Of a stretch of 64,000 nucleotides of DNA, positions 26,014-36,748 are shown piece after piece. Source of the DNA: Afifella marina DSM 2698. Its GTDB lineage: Bacteria; Pseudomonadota; Alphaproteobacteria; Rhizobiales; Afifellaceae. The first letter of the stretch is position 1; every line of letters starts with the position of its first letter. The stretch lies in assembly GCF_900102695.1 (NCBI RefSeq), contig NZ_FMVW01000002.1:186001-250000 (forward strand), in the 5' to 3' direction. The notes under the pieces were generated by a model. The model made no database searches and had not been told where the DNA came from. It saw only the letters and a list, made by a program, of their open reading frames with translations. The position numbers and the translations under genes are program-made.

Positions 26014-27327
26014 ATGAGACGCTCCATTTGGGCGGCCGGCGCTGTATCCGTCCTCGCCTTCACTGCCGCAGCTCATGCCGAAACGATCACCATCGCCACC
26101 GTCAACAATGGCGACATGATCCGCATGCAGAAGCTCGCCGAGGATTTCACCAAAAATCATCCCGATATCCAGTTGGAATGGGTGACTTTGGAAGAAAACG
26201 TGCTGCGCCAGCGTGTGACGACGGATATCGCCACCAAGGGCGGGCAATACGACGTCATGACCATCGGCAATTACGAGGTGCCGATCTGGGCGAAGCAGGA
26301 CTGGCTCGTCGCTCTCGACGACATGCCGGACGGCTACGACACCGACGACATCCTGCCGTCGATCCGCAGTGCGCTGACCTATGAGGACAAGCTCTACGCG
26401 GCGCCGTTCTACGGCGAGTCCGCGATGGTCATGTACCGCACCGACCTTGCCGAGAAGGCCGGCGTGGAGATCCCCGATCAGCCGACCTGGACGGACATCA
26501 AGAAAGCCGCCGAGGCGATGACCGACAAGTCGAACGAGGTCTACGGCATCTGCCTGCGCGGCAAGCCCGGCTGGGGCGAGAACATGGCGTTTTTGACCGC
26601 CATGGCGAATTCGTACGGCGCGGCCTGGTTCGACAAGGACTGGAAGGCCCAGCTCGACAGCGACGAATGGAAAGCGGCGGTCAACGACTACCTCGACATG
26701 ATGAACGAGGACGGCCCTCCGGGAGCCTCCTCGAACGGCTTCAACGAGAATTTGTCGCTGTTCCAGCAGGGCAAATGCGGCATCTGGATCGACGCCACGG
26801 TCGCCGCCTCCTTCGTGACCGATCCGGACGAATCGACCGTTGCCGACAAGGTCGCCTTCGCGCAGTTCCCGAACAAGGAAGGCGTCGACAACCACGGCAA
26901 TTGGCTGTGGTCGTGGAACCTCGCCATCCCGACTTCGACGGATTCGGAGGATGCCGCCAAGCAGTTCATCGCCTGGGCGACATCGAAGGATTACACCAAG
27001 CTCGTCGCCGACAAGGAAGGCTGGCGTGCCGCACCTCCGGGAACCCGCACCTCGCTCTATGAGAACGAGGAATATCAGAAGGCGGCGCCCTTTGCGGAAA
27101 TGACGCTGAACTCCATGCAGGCGGCAACCCCCGACAAGCCGTCCGTCCAGGACGTGCCTTATACGGGCGGGCAGTTCGTCGCCATTCCGGAGTTCCAGGG
27201 CATCGGAACGGCCGTCGGGCAGATGTTCTCAGCCGCTCTTGCCGGGCAGATGAGTGCGGATCAGGCGATCCAGAACGCTCAGCAGCTGACGAACCGCGAG
27301 ATGACGAAGGCCGGCTATCCGAAGTGA
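26014..27327 (+). CDS. smoE: Sorbitol/mannitol ABC transporter substrate-binding protein SmoE
   Basis: 437-aa periplasmic binding protein of the CUT1 family. Signal peptide about residues 1-22 (MRRSIWAAGAVSVLAFTAAA, HAE). The mature part begins TITIATVNNGDMIRMQKLAE and has the cluster B binding-protein pattern (FYGESAMVMYRTDLAEKAG; KGQYDVMT-like GGQYDVMTIGNYE). The gene order that follows (two permeases, ATPase, sorbitol dehydrogenase, mannitol dehydrogenase) is that of the rhizobial and Rhodobacter smo/mtl operons, which identifies it as the polyol receptor. The ATG at 26014 follows ACGGAGGAAACCTG. Confidence 0.9.
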   Translation: MRRSIWAAGAVSVLAFTAAAHAETITIATVNNGDMIRMQKLAEDFTKNHPDIQLEWVTLEENVLRQRVTTDIATKGGQYDVMTIGNYEVPIWAKQDWLVALDDMPDGYDTDDILPSIRSALTYEDKLYAAPFYGESAMVMYRTDLAEKAGVEIPDQPTWTDIKKAAEAMTDKSNEVYGICLRGKPGWGENMAFLTAMANSYGAAWFDKDWKAQLDSDEWKAAVNDYLDMMNEDGPPGASSNGFNENLSLFQQGKCGIWIDATVAASFVTDPDESTVADKVAFAQFPNKEGVDNHGNWLWSWNLAIPTSTDSEDAAKQFIAWATSKDYTKLVADKEGWRAAPPGTRTSLYENEEYQKAAPFAEMTLNSMQAATPDKPSVQDVPYTGGQFVAIPEFQGIGTAVGQMFSAALAGQMSADQAIQNAQQLTNREMTKAGYPK

Positions 27328-27377
27328 TGGGCCGCGCGTGACCGGCCGCATATCGTCGGCCGCACGCATCTGCCTGG

Positions 27378-27451
27378 GGCGGTCGCTTTCGACGTGACCG
27401 CCTCGACATGATCGGCCCGGACGGGCGGTCTTTTCAGCCTTCGCCCGGGCC
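27378..27451 (+). other. Two intercistronic hairpins between smoE and smoF
   Basis: GGCGGTC/GACCGCC (27378-27402) and GGCCCGG/CCGGGCC (27414-27451) lie in the 166-bp gap after the binding-protein gene. They may protect the smoE mRNA or reduce read-through so that the receptor is made in excess over the permeases. Confidence 0.55.
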
Positions 27452-27493
27452 TCTTTCACCGGCTCGTTTCTCATCGCCCGAGAGGGTTCGCTC

Positions 27494-28366
27494 ATGGCCA
27501 CTGCGCATTCGCGTTCTGCCGCGCGACTGATGATCTCTCCCGCCGTGCTTCTTCTGCTCGGCTGGATGCTGATCCCCTTGTCGATGACGCTCTACTTTTC
27601 GTTCCTGCGCTACAATCTTCTGATGCCGGGAGCGCACGATTTCATCGGCTTCATGAATTATCGGTTCTTCCTGACCGATCCGGCGTTCTTCTCCGCGCTC
27701 ATCAACACGCTTCTCCTCGTCGGCGGCGTTCTCGTCATCACCGTCTTCGGCGGCGTGCTTTTGGCGATCCTGCTCGATCAGCCGATGTGGGGGCAGGGGA
27801 TCGTGCGGGTTCTGGTGATCGCGCCGTTTTTCGTCATGCCGACGGTCTCCGCGCTCGTGTGGAAGAACATGTTCATGAACCCCGTGAACGGGCTCTTCGC
27901 GAACATTTTTCGGGCGCTCGGGATGCAGCCCTTCGACTTTCTCGGGCAGGCGCCGCTCGCCTCCATCATCCTCATCGTCTCATGGGGGTGGCTGCCGTTT
28001 GCGACACTCATCCTGCTGACGGCGCTGCAATCGCTCGACCGCGACCAGCTGGAAGCCGCCGAGATGGACGGGGCGGGGCCGTTGAGCCGCTTCTTCCACA
28101 TCATGCTGCCGCATCTGGCACGCGCCATCACCGTCGTCGTGCTCATTCAGACGATCTTCCTGCTCTCGGTGTTCGCGGAGATCCTCGTCACCACCAATGG
28201 CGGGCCGGGCTATGCCACGACCAACATCACCTATCTCGTCTATGCCCAGTCGCTCCTGCAGTTCGACGTGGGCGGCGGATCGGCCGGCGGCATCGTCGCC
28301 GTCATTCTCGCCAATATCGTTGCGATCTTCCTGATGCGGATGATCGGCAAGAACCTGGACGTCTGA
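27494..28366 (+). CDS. smoF: Sorbitol/mannitol ABC transporter permease SmoF
   Basis: 290-aa inner-membrane permease of the MalF type with about six helices. The ATPase-contact EAA loop reads EAAEMDGAGPLSRFFHIMLP near residue 190. Length is normal. The gap to smoE contains two hairpins, while smoG starts 3 bp after the stop, so SmoF and SmoG are coupled. Together they form the transmembrane channel of the polyol importer. Confidence 0.92.
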   Translation: MATAHSRSAARLMISPAVLLLLGWMLIPLSMTLYFSFLRYNLLMPGAHDFIGFMNYRFFLTDPAFFSALINTLLLVGGVLVITVFGGVLLAILLDQPMWGQGIVRVLVIAPFFVMPTVSALVWKNMFMNPVNGLFANIFRALGMQPFDFLGQAPLASIILIVSWGWLPFATLILLTALQSLDRDQLEAAEMDGAGPLSRFFHIMLPHLARAITVVVLIQTIFLLSVFAEILVTTNGGPGYATTNITYLVYAQSLLQFDVGGGSAGGIVAVILANIVAIFLMRMIGKNLDV

Positions 28367-28369
28367 GCC

Positions 28370-29200
28370 ATGGCCCACACTCCGACAAAAGGTCGAAAGC
28401 TGCTCTTCACGCTGATCGCCTGGACGATCGGCTTCCTGATCTTCTTTCCGATCCTGTGGACGATCCTGACGAGCTTCAAGACGGAGGCGGAGGCGATCGC
28501 TTCGCCGCCCTCCTTCGTGTTCTTCGACTGGACGCTCGACAATTACGTCGAGGTGCAGGAGCGCTCCGCCTATTTCCGGCATTTCTGGAATTCGGTGGTG
28601 ATCTCGGTCGGCTCGACGGTTCTGGGTCTCCTCGTCGCCATTCCGGCGGCGTGGTCGATGGCCTTCGTGCCCAGCAAGCAGACCAAGAACGTGTTGATGT
28701 GGATGCTCTCGACCAAGATGCTGCCGCCCGTCGGCGTCTTGATCCCGATCTATCTCATCTTCCGCGACGCCGGGCTCCTCGACACGCTGACCGGCCTCGT
28801 CATCGTGGTGATGCTGATCAATCTGCCGATCATCATCTGGATGCTGTTCACGTATTTCCGCGAGATTCCGGGCGAGATCCTGGAGGCTGCGCGGATGGAC
28901 GGGGCGGGGCTGCGCTCGGAGATCCTTTACGTGCTGACGCCGATGGCGGTGCCTGGGATCGCCTCGACGCTTCTCCTCAACATCATCCTCGCCTGGAACG
29001 AGGCGTTCTGGACGTTGAACCTGACGGCGGCGAAATCGGCGCCGCTGACGGCGTTCATCGCCAGCTATTCGAGCCCGGAGGGGTTGTTCTACGCCAAGCT
29101 CTCCGCCGCTTCGACCATGGCGATCGCGCCGATTTTGATCCTCGGCTGGTTCAGCCAGAAGCAGCTCGTGCGCGGCCTCACCTTCGGTGCGGTCAAATAG
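28370..29200 (+). CDS. smoG: Sorbitol/mannitol ABC transporter permease SmoG
   Basis: 276-aa MalG-type permease. First helix near residues 12-35 after a short basic N-terminus (MAHTPTKGRK), the EAA loop reads EAARMDGAGLRSEILYVLTP, and the C-terminus is GWFSQKQLVRGLTFGAVK, as common in CUT1 permeases. It pairs with SmoF and is followed after 83 bp by the ATPase gene. Confidence 0.92.
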   Translation: MAHTPTKGRKLLFTLIAWTIGFLIFFPILWTILTSFKTEAEAIASPPSFVFFDWTLDNYVEVQERSAYFRHFWNSVVISVGSTVLGLLVAIPAAWSMAFVPSKQTKNVLMWMLSTKMLPPVGVLIPIYLIFRDAGLLDTLTGLVIVVMLINLPIIIWMLFTYFREIPGEILEAARMDGAGLRSEILYVLTPMAVPGIASTLLLNIILAWNEAFWTLNLTAAKSAPLTAFIASYSSPEGLFYAKLSAASTMAIAPILILGWFSQKQLVRGLTFGAVK

Positions 29201-29283
29201 GGGCGCGGCCAAGACGCGGCTGCCGCCCCGGCGGCACCCGACAATAAGCGGCGCGGCGACAAACGCGGCGAAAAGGGACGGAT

Positions 29284-30285
29284 ATGGGACACATCTCGCT
29301 CAACCAGATCACCAAGACTTTCGGCAACGTCCAGGTGATCCCGCCGCTCGATCTCGAAATCGAGGATGGCGAATTCATCGTCTTCGTCGGCCCGTCCGGC
29401 TGCGGAAAGTCGACGCTTCTGCGGCTGATCGCGGGTCTCGAAGACGTGACGTCCGGCGAGATCAAGATCGACGGGCGGGACGCCACGGAAACGCCGCCGG
29501 CCAAGCGGGGTCTTGCCATGGTGTTCCAGTCCTACGCGCTCTATCCGCATATGAGCGTGCGAAAAAACATCGCCTTTCCTTTGAAGATGGCGGGGTTCGA
29601 CAAGGCCGAGATCGACCGCAAGATCGACGATGCGGCGCGGGTTTTGAACCTCACCGATTATCTTGACCGGCGGCCGGGGCAGCTTTCCGGCGGACAGCGC
29701 CAGCGCGTCGCCATCGGGCGGGCGATCGTGCGCGAGCCGGCGGCGTTTCTGTTCGACGAGCCGCTCTCCAACCTCGATGCGGCGCTCAGGGTGAATATGC
29801 GCCTCGAAATCTCCGAGCTGCACAACAAGCTCGAGACGACGATGATCTACGTCACGCATGATCAGGTGGAGGCCATGACCATGGCCGACCGGATCGTGGT
29901 TTTGCGTGCCGGCATCATCGAGCAGGTGGGCACGCCGCTCGAACTTTATTCCAAGCCGCGCAATCTCTTCGTCGCGGGCTTCATCGGGTCGCCGAAGATG
30001 AATTTCATCGAAGGTGCGGTGGCGGAACGGCGCGATGCGGCCAAGGTCGGCATCCGGCCGGAGCATATGCAATTGTCTCTCGAAGAAGGCCGCTGGGAGG
30101 GAACCGTCAGCGTCTCAGAACATCTCGGCTCCGACACGTTCCTGCATGTGGAGACGGAGCGCGCCGGCATGCTGACGGCGCGGGCCGACGGCGAGTTTCC
30201 CGTCCGCCACGGCGACCGCGTGTTTCTGACGCCGCAGGACGACAAGATCCACCGCTTCGATGCCGAGGGCATGGCGCTGTCATGA
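29284..30285 (+). CDS. smoK: Sorbitol/mannitol ABC transporter ATP-binding protein SmoK
   Basis: 333-aa ATPase of the MalK/UgpC family. Walker [10 protein letters not shown] near residue 38, signature [14 protein letters not shown], Walker [15 protein letters not shown], switch [10 protein letters not shown]. After about residue 235 comes an OB-fold regulatory domain ([15 protein letters not shown]), somewhat short for the family, so the protein is at the lower end of normal length. The last 4 bp overlap smoS (ATGA). Confidence 0.93.
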   Translation: MGHISLNQITKTFGNVQVIPPLDLEIEDGEFIVFVGPSGCGKSTLLRLIAGLEDVTSGEIKIDGRDATETPPAKRGLAMVFQSYALYPHMSVRKNIAFPLKMAGFDKAEIDRKIDDAARVLNLTDYLDRRPGQLSGGQRQRVAIGRAIVREPAAFLFDEPLSNLDAALRVNMRLEISELHNKLETTMIYVTHDQVEAMTMADRIVVLRAGIIEQVGTPLELYSKPRNLFVAGFIGSPKMNFIEGAVAERRDAAKVGIRPEHMQLSLEEGRWEGTVSVSEHLGSDTFLHVETERAGMLTARADGEFPVRHGDRVFLTPQDDKIHRFDAEGMALS

Positions 30286-31055
30286 GGCGGCTTGAAGGCA
30301 AATCCGCCATCATCACCGGCTCGGCACGCGGCATAGGGCGCGCTTTCGCCGAGGCCTATGTGCGCGAAGGGGCGAGGGTGGCGATCGCCGACATCAACCT
30401 CGACCGCGCCGAGACAACGGCAGCAGAGATCGGCGAGGCGGCCTATGCGGTGCCGCTCGACGTGACCGATCAGGCCTCGATCGACGCGGCGGTGGCGCGG
30501 GTTCTCCAGCGCGCGGGACGCATCGATATTCTCGTCAACAATGCCGCGCTCTTCGATCTGGCGCCGATCGTCGAGATCCGCCGGGAGAGTTTCGACCGGC
30601 TTTTTGCGATCAACGTCTCCGGCACGCTCTTCATGCTGCAGGCGGTGGCGAAGGCGATGATTGCAAAGGGCGATGGCGGCAAGATCATCAATATGGCGAG
30701 CCAGGCGGGGCGGCGCGGCGAAGCGCTCGTCGCGGTCTATTGCGCGACGAAGGCGGCGGTGATCAGCCTCACGCAATCGGCGGGGCTCGACCTCATCAAG
30801 CACAAGATCAACGTCAATGCGATCGCGCCGGGCGTGGTCGACGGCGAGCATTGGGACGGGGTCGATGCGCTGTTTGCGAAGTACGAGAACCGGCGGCTCG
30901 GGGAAAAGAAGCAACTCGTCGGCGAGGCTGTGCCTTACGGGCGCATGGGGCGGGCGGAGGATCTGACCGGCATGGCCGTGTTCCTGGCAAGTTCCGAGGC
31001 CGATTACATCGTCGCCCAGACCTACAATGTCGACGGCGGCAATTGGATGAGTTGA
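30282..31055 (+). CDS. smoS: Sorbitol (L-iditol) 2-dehydrogenase SmoS, short-chain dehydrogenase
   Basis: 257-aa NAD-dependent SDR that oxidises sorbitol to fructose and, in characterised relatives, galactitol to tagatose. Cofactor motif TGSARGIG at residue 12, Asp (ADI) after strand 2 indicating NAD, NNA motif (LVNNAALFD), catalytic Ser/Tyr/Lys in MASQAG and YCATK. The sequence matches the SmoS/GatDH-like group. It is coupled to smoK by an ATGA overlap, so the oxidising enzyme is made with the importer. Confidence 0.88.
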   Translation: MRRLEGKSAIITGSARGIGRAFAEAYVREGARVAIADINLDRAETTAAEIGEAAYAVPLDVTDQASIDAAVARVLQRAGRIDILVNNAALFDLAPIVEIRRESFDRLFAINVSGTLFMLQAVAKAMIAKGDGGKIINMASQAGRRGEALVAVYCATKAAVISLTQSAGLDLIKHKINVNAIAPGVVDGEHWDGVDALFAKYENRRLGEKKQLVGEAVPYGRMGRAEDLTGMAVFLASSEADYIVAQTYNVDGGNWMS

Positions 31056-31136
31056 GGGGGGCATCCCTGCTGCGGGTTGGCCTGTGCTTGCGAACTCATG
31101 CCGGCACGCCTTGTGACGGGCGACCCCCACCCCTGT

Positions 31137-31160
31137 CCCCTCCCCACAAGGGGGAGGGGG
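31137..31160. repeat. G/C-tract palindrome between smoS and mtlK
   Basis: CCCCTCCCC-ACAA-GGGGGAGGGGG folds into a long hairpin in the 223-bp gap. Such CCCTCCCC/GGGGAGGG palindromes occur repeatedly between genes in many alphaproteobacterial genomes as dispersed elements. It may be one of those or a weak attenuator. Confidence 0.6.
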
Positions 31161-31278
31161 ACGCATGACGATCCGCTCTTCACGCGGTCTCGCAGGGCCG
31201 GAAAGTGCGGACTTATCGAATGGGGCGCGGCCCCGGAGGGGTTTGGAGAGGACGTTCCTCCACCCCGGAAGGAGTGAC

Positions 31279-32754
31279 ATGACGACGAAGCTTGCAGCCG
31301 AGAACCTTACCGAGATTTCGTCCAGGGTGCATGTCCCTGGCTATGACCGGGCCGGGTTGTCGGCCGGGATTTTGCATTTCGGCATCGGCAATTTTCACCG
31401 AGCGCATCAGGCCGTCTATCTCGACGAGCTGTTTGAAACCGGGCGCGACCATGATTTCGCGATCCTCGGCGCAGGCGTCATGGCGGGTGACGAAAAGATG
31501 CGCCAGGCGCTCAGCGGCCAGGATTTTCTGACGACGGTGGTCGATCAGTCGGCGGCAGCTTCCAATGCGCGCGTCACCGGCGCCATGGTCGGTATGCTGC
31601 CGGTGGGCGATGCGCAGGCGATCATCGAAAAACTCACCGATCCCTCAATCCGCATCGTCTCGCTGACGGTGACGGAGGGCGGCTACTTCATCGATTCCAC
31701 CGGGCGCTTCAATCCGGAGCATCCGGCGATCGCCGCCGACGGCAAGACGCCCGACGATCCGAAGACCGTCTTCGGGCTGATCGCGGCGGGGCTCAAGGAG
31801 CGGCGGGGCCGCGGGCTTCAGCCCTTCACCGTGATGTCGTGCGACAACATCCCCCACAATGGCGTGGTGGCGAAGAATGCCGTCGCCGGGACGGCGCGGC
31901 TGTCAGACCCGGCCTTCGCCGACTGGATCACCGAGAACGTCGCCTTTCCGAACGGCATGGTCGACCGGATCACGCCGGCGACGGGGGATCGGGAACGGCG
32001 GCTGCTTGAAGAGGAATTCGGCGTCGAAGATGCCTGGCCGGTGTTCTGCGAGGATTTCAAGCAATGGGTGCTGGAGGACAATTTTCCCTCCGGGCGGCCA
32101 GCGCTTCAGAATGTCGGCGTGCAGTTCGTGCCGGACGTGACGCCGTTCGAGATCATGAAGATCCGCATCCTGAACGGCGGGCATGCGGTGATCGCCTATC
32201 CGGCGGGGCTCCTCGATATCCATTTCGTGCATGAGGCGATGGAACACCCGCTCGTCGCGGCGTTCCTGGAGAAGATCGAGCAGGATGAGATCGTGCCGGC
32301 CGTGCCGCCGGTGCCGGATACGGATCTGCAGGTCTATTTCGGCGAGATCAAGCGCCGCTTCGCCAATCCGAAGATCGGCGACACGGTGCGCCGTCTCTGC
32401 CTCGACGGGTCCAACCGGCAGCCGAAATTCATCGTGCCGACGATCGCCGACCGGCTGAAGGAGGGACGCAGCGTGGCGGGGCTGGCGCTCGAATCGGCGC
32501 TGTGGTGCCGCTATTGCTTCGGCGAGACGGAGAGCGGCGCCGTTATCGAACCGAACGATCCGAACTGGGATCTGCTCGTGCCGAAGGCGCAGGCGGCGCG
32601 CGCCGATCCCGGCGAATGGCTCGGCATGGACGATGTCTATGGCGATGTCGGGCGGAACGACGATTTCCGCGAGCTCTTTGCGCATTGGCTGCGCACGCTG
32701 TGGGACGAAGGGACCGAGAAGACGCTTCAGCGCTATCTTGACGGCACGCGCTAA
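31279..32754 (+). CDS. mtlK: Mannitol 2-dehydrogenase MtlK (polyol long-chain dehydrogenase)
   Basis: 491-aa NAD-dependent enzyme that oxidises D-mannitol to D-fructose (relatives also act on D-arabitol and sorbitol). The ATG at 31279 follows GGAAGGAG; upstream in-frame codons are intergenic. The N-terminal Rossmann segment is ILHFGIGNFHRAHQA, and the catalytic Lys-Asn-His pattern lies in MKIRILNGGHAV. A strong terminator follows, so it ends the smo operon. Confidence 0.93.
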   Translation: MTTKLAAENLTEISSRVHVPGYDRAGLSAGILHFGIGNFHRAHQAVYLDELFETGRDHDFAILGAGVMAGDEKMRQALSGQDFLTTVVDQSAAASNARVTGAMVGMLPVGDAQAIIEKLTDPSIRIVSLTVTEGGYFIDSTGRFNPEHPAIAADGKTPDDPKTVFGLIAAGLKERRGRGLQPFTVMSCDNIPHNGVVAKNAVAGTARLSDPAFADWITENVAFPNGMVDRITPATGDRERRLLEEEFGVEDAWPVFCEDFKQWVLEDNFPSGRPALQNVGVQFVPDVTPFEIMKIRILNGGHAVIAYPAGLLDIHFVHEAMEHPLVAAFLEKIEQDEIVPAVPPVPDTDLQVYFGEIKRRFANPKIGDTVRRLCLDGSNRQPKFIVPTIADRLKEGRSVAGLALESALWCRYCFGETESGAVIEPNDPNWDLLVPKAQAARADPGEWLGMDDVYGDVGRNDDFRELFAHWLRTLWDEGTEKTLQRYLDGTR

Positions 32755-32799
32755 CCGCACGCCGACATTTCGCTCTTCGAAAGGGGCCACTCTTGGAAG

Positions 32800-32837
32800 A
32801 AGGCCTGTCCGCACCGGGCTGCGGGCAGGCCTTTTTT
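32800..32837 (+). terminator. Rho-independent terminator of the smo-mtlK operon
   Basis: AAGGCCTGTCCGCA pairs with TGCGGGCAGGCCTT (14-bp stem with one G-T) around a 6-nt loop and runs into a T-tract (TTTTTT). Confidence 0.92.
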
Positions 32838-32937
32838 GTTGGATTTGTGCGGCGGGTGAAGGCCAGCGTGCGCCTTACGCCTTTATTCAGCGTATGCAAT
32901 GGGAGCCGTATTCGGCCGTTTCTCTCTCTAAAGGGCG

Positions 32938-32968
32938 TTGAAAGGCCCCAACGTTGAGGTATACGTTG
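32938..32968 (+). promoter_or_regulatory. Promoter and GntR-type operator of the sugar-acid operon
   Basis: -35 TTGAAA (32938-32943), 16 nt, -10 TATACG (32960-32965). Overlapping the -10 is GAGGTATACGTT (32957-32968), which matches 9 of 12 positions of the tctC-upstream palindrome core. The start of the first gene is at 33028. Confidence 0.5.
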
Positions 32969-33027
32969 TTGGCAATCGGGCGGCCCGTGAGGCGCCTTCC
33001 TCACGCGCCAAACCCTTTGGAGACGAG

Positions 33028-34827
<1,800 letters not shown>

Positions 34828-34965
34828 AGGGCGCGGTGTCGTGGGCTTCGCGTCTGGTGCGGCAGCTGACACCAGACGGGCGTGAAAAGCAAAGTGTCTC
34901 AAGAATGTGAGGAGGGGCGAACCCTCCCTCAAAAAGACCAATAAACGAGGAACGGAGGAAGCCTG

Positions 34966-35718
34966 ATGGGGCGGCGACTTGAGGGAAAGATCGCAGTGTG
35001 CACGGCGGCGGGGCAAGGGATCGGCCGCCGCGTGGCGGAACGGTTTCTGGAAGAGGGGGCGCGTGTTTATGCGACCGATCTCGACGCCGAGAAGCTGAAG
35101 GGGCTTAATACTCTGGGCGAGGTCGATACGGCCGTGCTCGACGTAACCGACGGGCGCGCCGTCGGCTCCTATATGAAGACGGTCGACACGCCCGACATTC
35201 TCTTCAATTGCGCGGGCTTCGTGCACCATGGGACGGTGCTCGATTGCGACGACAAGGACTGGGATTTTTCCTTCGACCTCAACGTCACCTCCATGCACCG
35301 CACAATCTCGGCCCTGCTGCCGCGGATGCTGGAGAACGGGGGCGGGTCGATCATCAACATGTCGTCGGCCGCCTCCTCGATCAAAGCTGCGCCCAATCGC
35401 TACGTCTATATGACGACGAAGGCGGCGGTGATCGGGCTGACGCGTTCGATCGCCATAGACTTCATCCGCAAAGGCATCCGCTGCAACGCCATCTGCCCGG
35501 GCACGATCGAGAGCCCGTCGCTGGAGGCGCGGATTTCCGCGCTCGGCGAGGAGGTGGGCGGCGTGGAGAAAGCGCGGGCGATGTTCGTCGAGCGCCAGCC
35601 GATCGGCCGGATCGGCACGCCCGACGAGATCGCCGATCTCGCCGTCTATCTCGGCTCCGACGAGAGCCGCTTCACGACCGGCACGACGCAGGTGATCGAC
35701 GGCGGCTGGTCGCTTTGA
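34966..35718 (+). CDS. SDR dehydrogenase, 2-keto-3-deoxy-L-fuconate dehydrogenase / DHRS6-like
   Basis: 250-aa short-chain dehydrogenase. Cofactor motif TAAGQGIG near residue 13 with Asp in ATDLD (NAD-preferring). The run FNCAGFVHHGTVLDCDDKDW and the catalytic Y in YMTTKAAVIGLT are nearly those of the DHRS6/BDH2 group, whose bacterial members oxidise 2-keto-3-deoxy-L-fuconate or -rhamnonate. The start at 34966 follows GGAGGAAGCCTG. With the upstream dehydratase and the FAH-family hydrolase at 39289 it would give the diketo-hydrolase branch of non-phosphorylative sugar degradation. Confidence 0.85.
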   Translation: MGRRLEGKIAVCTAAGQGIGRRVAERFLEEGARVYATDLDAEKLKGLNTLGEVDTAVLDVTDGRAVGSYMKTVDTPDILFNCAGFVHHGTVLDCDDKDWDFSFDLNVTSMHRTISALLPRMLENGGGSIINMSSAASSIKAAPNRYVYMTTKAAVIGLTRSIAIDFIRKGIRCNAICPGTIESPSLEARISALGEEVGGVEKARAMFVERQPIGRIGTPDEIADLAVYLGSDESRFTTGTTQVIDGGWSL

Positions 35719-35752
35719 ACGATAAAAGGCCCGAAGGGCTGGGGAGGATTTG

Positions 35753-36748
35753 ATGCGGATATTGGTGCTCGGCGCGGCCGGCATGGTCGGACGGCGCCTG
35801 GTCGAAAGGCTTCTTGCCGACAAGGAGCTCGGCGGGCGGGCGATTGCGGCAATCGACGCCTTCGACGTGGTGGCGCCGGACTTTCCCGATGTGCCGGAGA
35901 CGATCACGGTGACCTGCGAGGCGGGCGACATTTCTTCGGCAGAGACGGTCGAAGGGCTGATCACGCGCCAGCCGGATGTGATCTTCCATCTCGCGGCCAT
36001 CGTTTCGGGCGAGGCGGAAGCGGATTTCGACAAGGGCTACCGCATCAATCTCGATGGCACCCGCCATCTCCTGGAGGCGATCCGGCAGGCGGGCGAGGCC
36101 TATCGGCCGCGGCTCGTCTTTACCTCGTCGATCGCCGTCTTCGGCGCGCCGTTTGAGGAAAAAATCTCGGACACGTTCCTCTCGGCACCTTTGACGAGCT
36201 ACGGCACGCAAAAGGCGATCTCGGAGCTGCTTCTCGCCGATTACACGCGCAAAGGGTTCGTCGACGGGGTCGGCATCCGCCTGCCGACGATCGTGGTGCG
36301 GCCGGGCAAGCCCAACAAGGCGGCGTCGGGCTTCTTCTCCGGCATCATCCGCGAGCCGCTTGCGGGGCTCGAGGCCATCCTGCCGGTCGAAGACGATGTG
36401 CGCCACTGGATCGCGAGCCCGGCAGCGGCCGTCGGCTTTCTCGTGCATGCGGCGACAATGGATACGTCGACGCTCGGGCCGCGGCGCTCGCTCAACATGC
36501 CGGGGCTTTCGGTGACGGTGGGCGAGATGATCGCGACCTTGCAGGAGGTGGCGGGCGACGAGGTTGTGGGACGCATCCGGCGCGAGCCGGACGAGCCGAT
36601 CCGCAGCATGGTCCATGGCTGGCCGCGCGACTTCGACACGGCGCGGGCAAGCGAGGTGGGCTTTTCCGCCGACGCCGATTTCGCCTCCATCATCCGCGCG
36701 CATATCGCCGACGAAGAGGCGCGACAGGCCAAGGAGACCGGATCATGA
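35753..36748 (+). CDS. NAD-dependent epimerase/dehydrogenase, D-erythronate dehydrogenase (DenD)-like
   Basis: 331-aa extended SDR. The ATG at 35753 is favoured by GGGGAGGA six bases upstream; an adjacent TTG is also open. N-terminal GAAGMVGRRL, the FHLAAIVSGEAEADFDKGY segment, SSIAVFG, and the YGTQKAISE active site fit the DenD group, which oxidises D-erythronate to 2-oxo-tetronate in known four-carbon acid pathways. The C-terminal HGWPRDFDTARASEVGF is also typical. It overlaps the next dehydrogenase gene by 4 bp. The other tetronate-pathway enzymes (kinase, isomerase) are not present here, so the actual substrate may be another sugar acid. Confidence 0.8.
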   Translation: MRILVLGAAGMVGRRLVERLLADKELGGRAIAAIDAFDVVAPDFPDVPETITVTCEAGDISSAETVEGLITRQPDVIFHLAAIVSGEAEADFDKGYRINLDGTRHLLEAIRQAGEAYRPRLVFTSSIAVFGAPFEEKISDTFLSAPLTSYGTQKAISELLLADYTRKGFVDGVGIRLPTIVVRPGKPNKAASGFFSGIIREPLAGLEAILPVEDDVRHWIASPAAAVGFLVHAATMDTSTLGPRRSLNMPGLSVTVGEMIATLQEVAGDEVVGRIRREPDEPIRSMVHGWPRDFDTARASEVGFSADADFASIIRAHIADEEARQAKETGS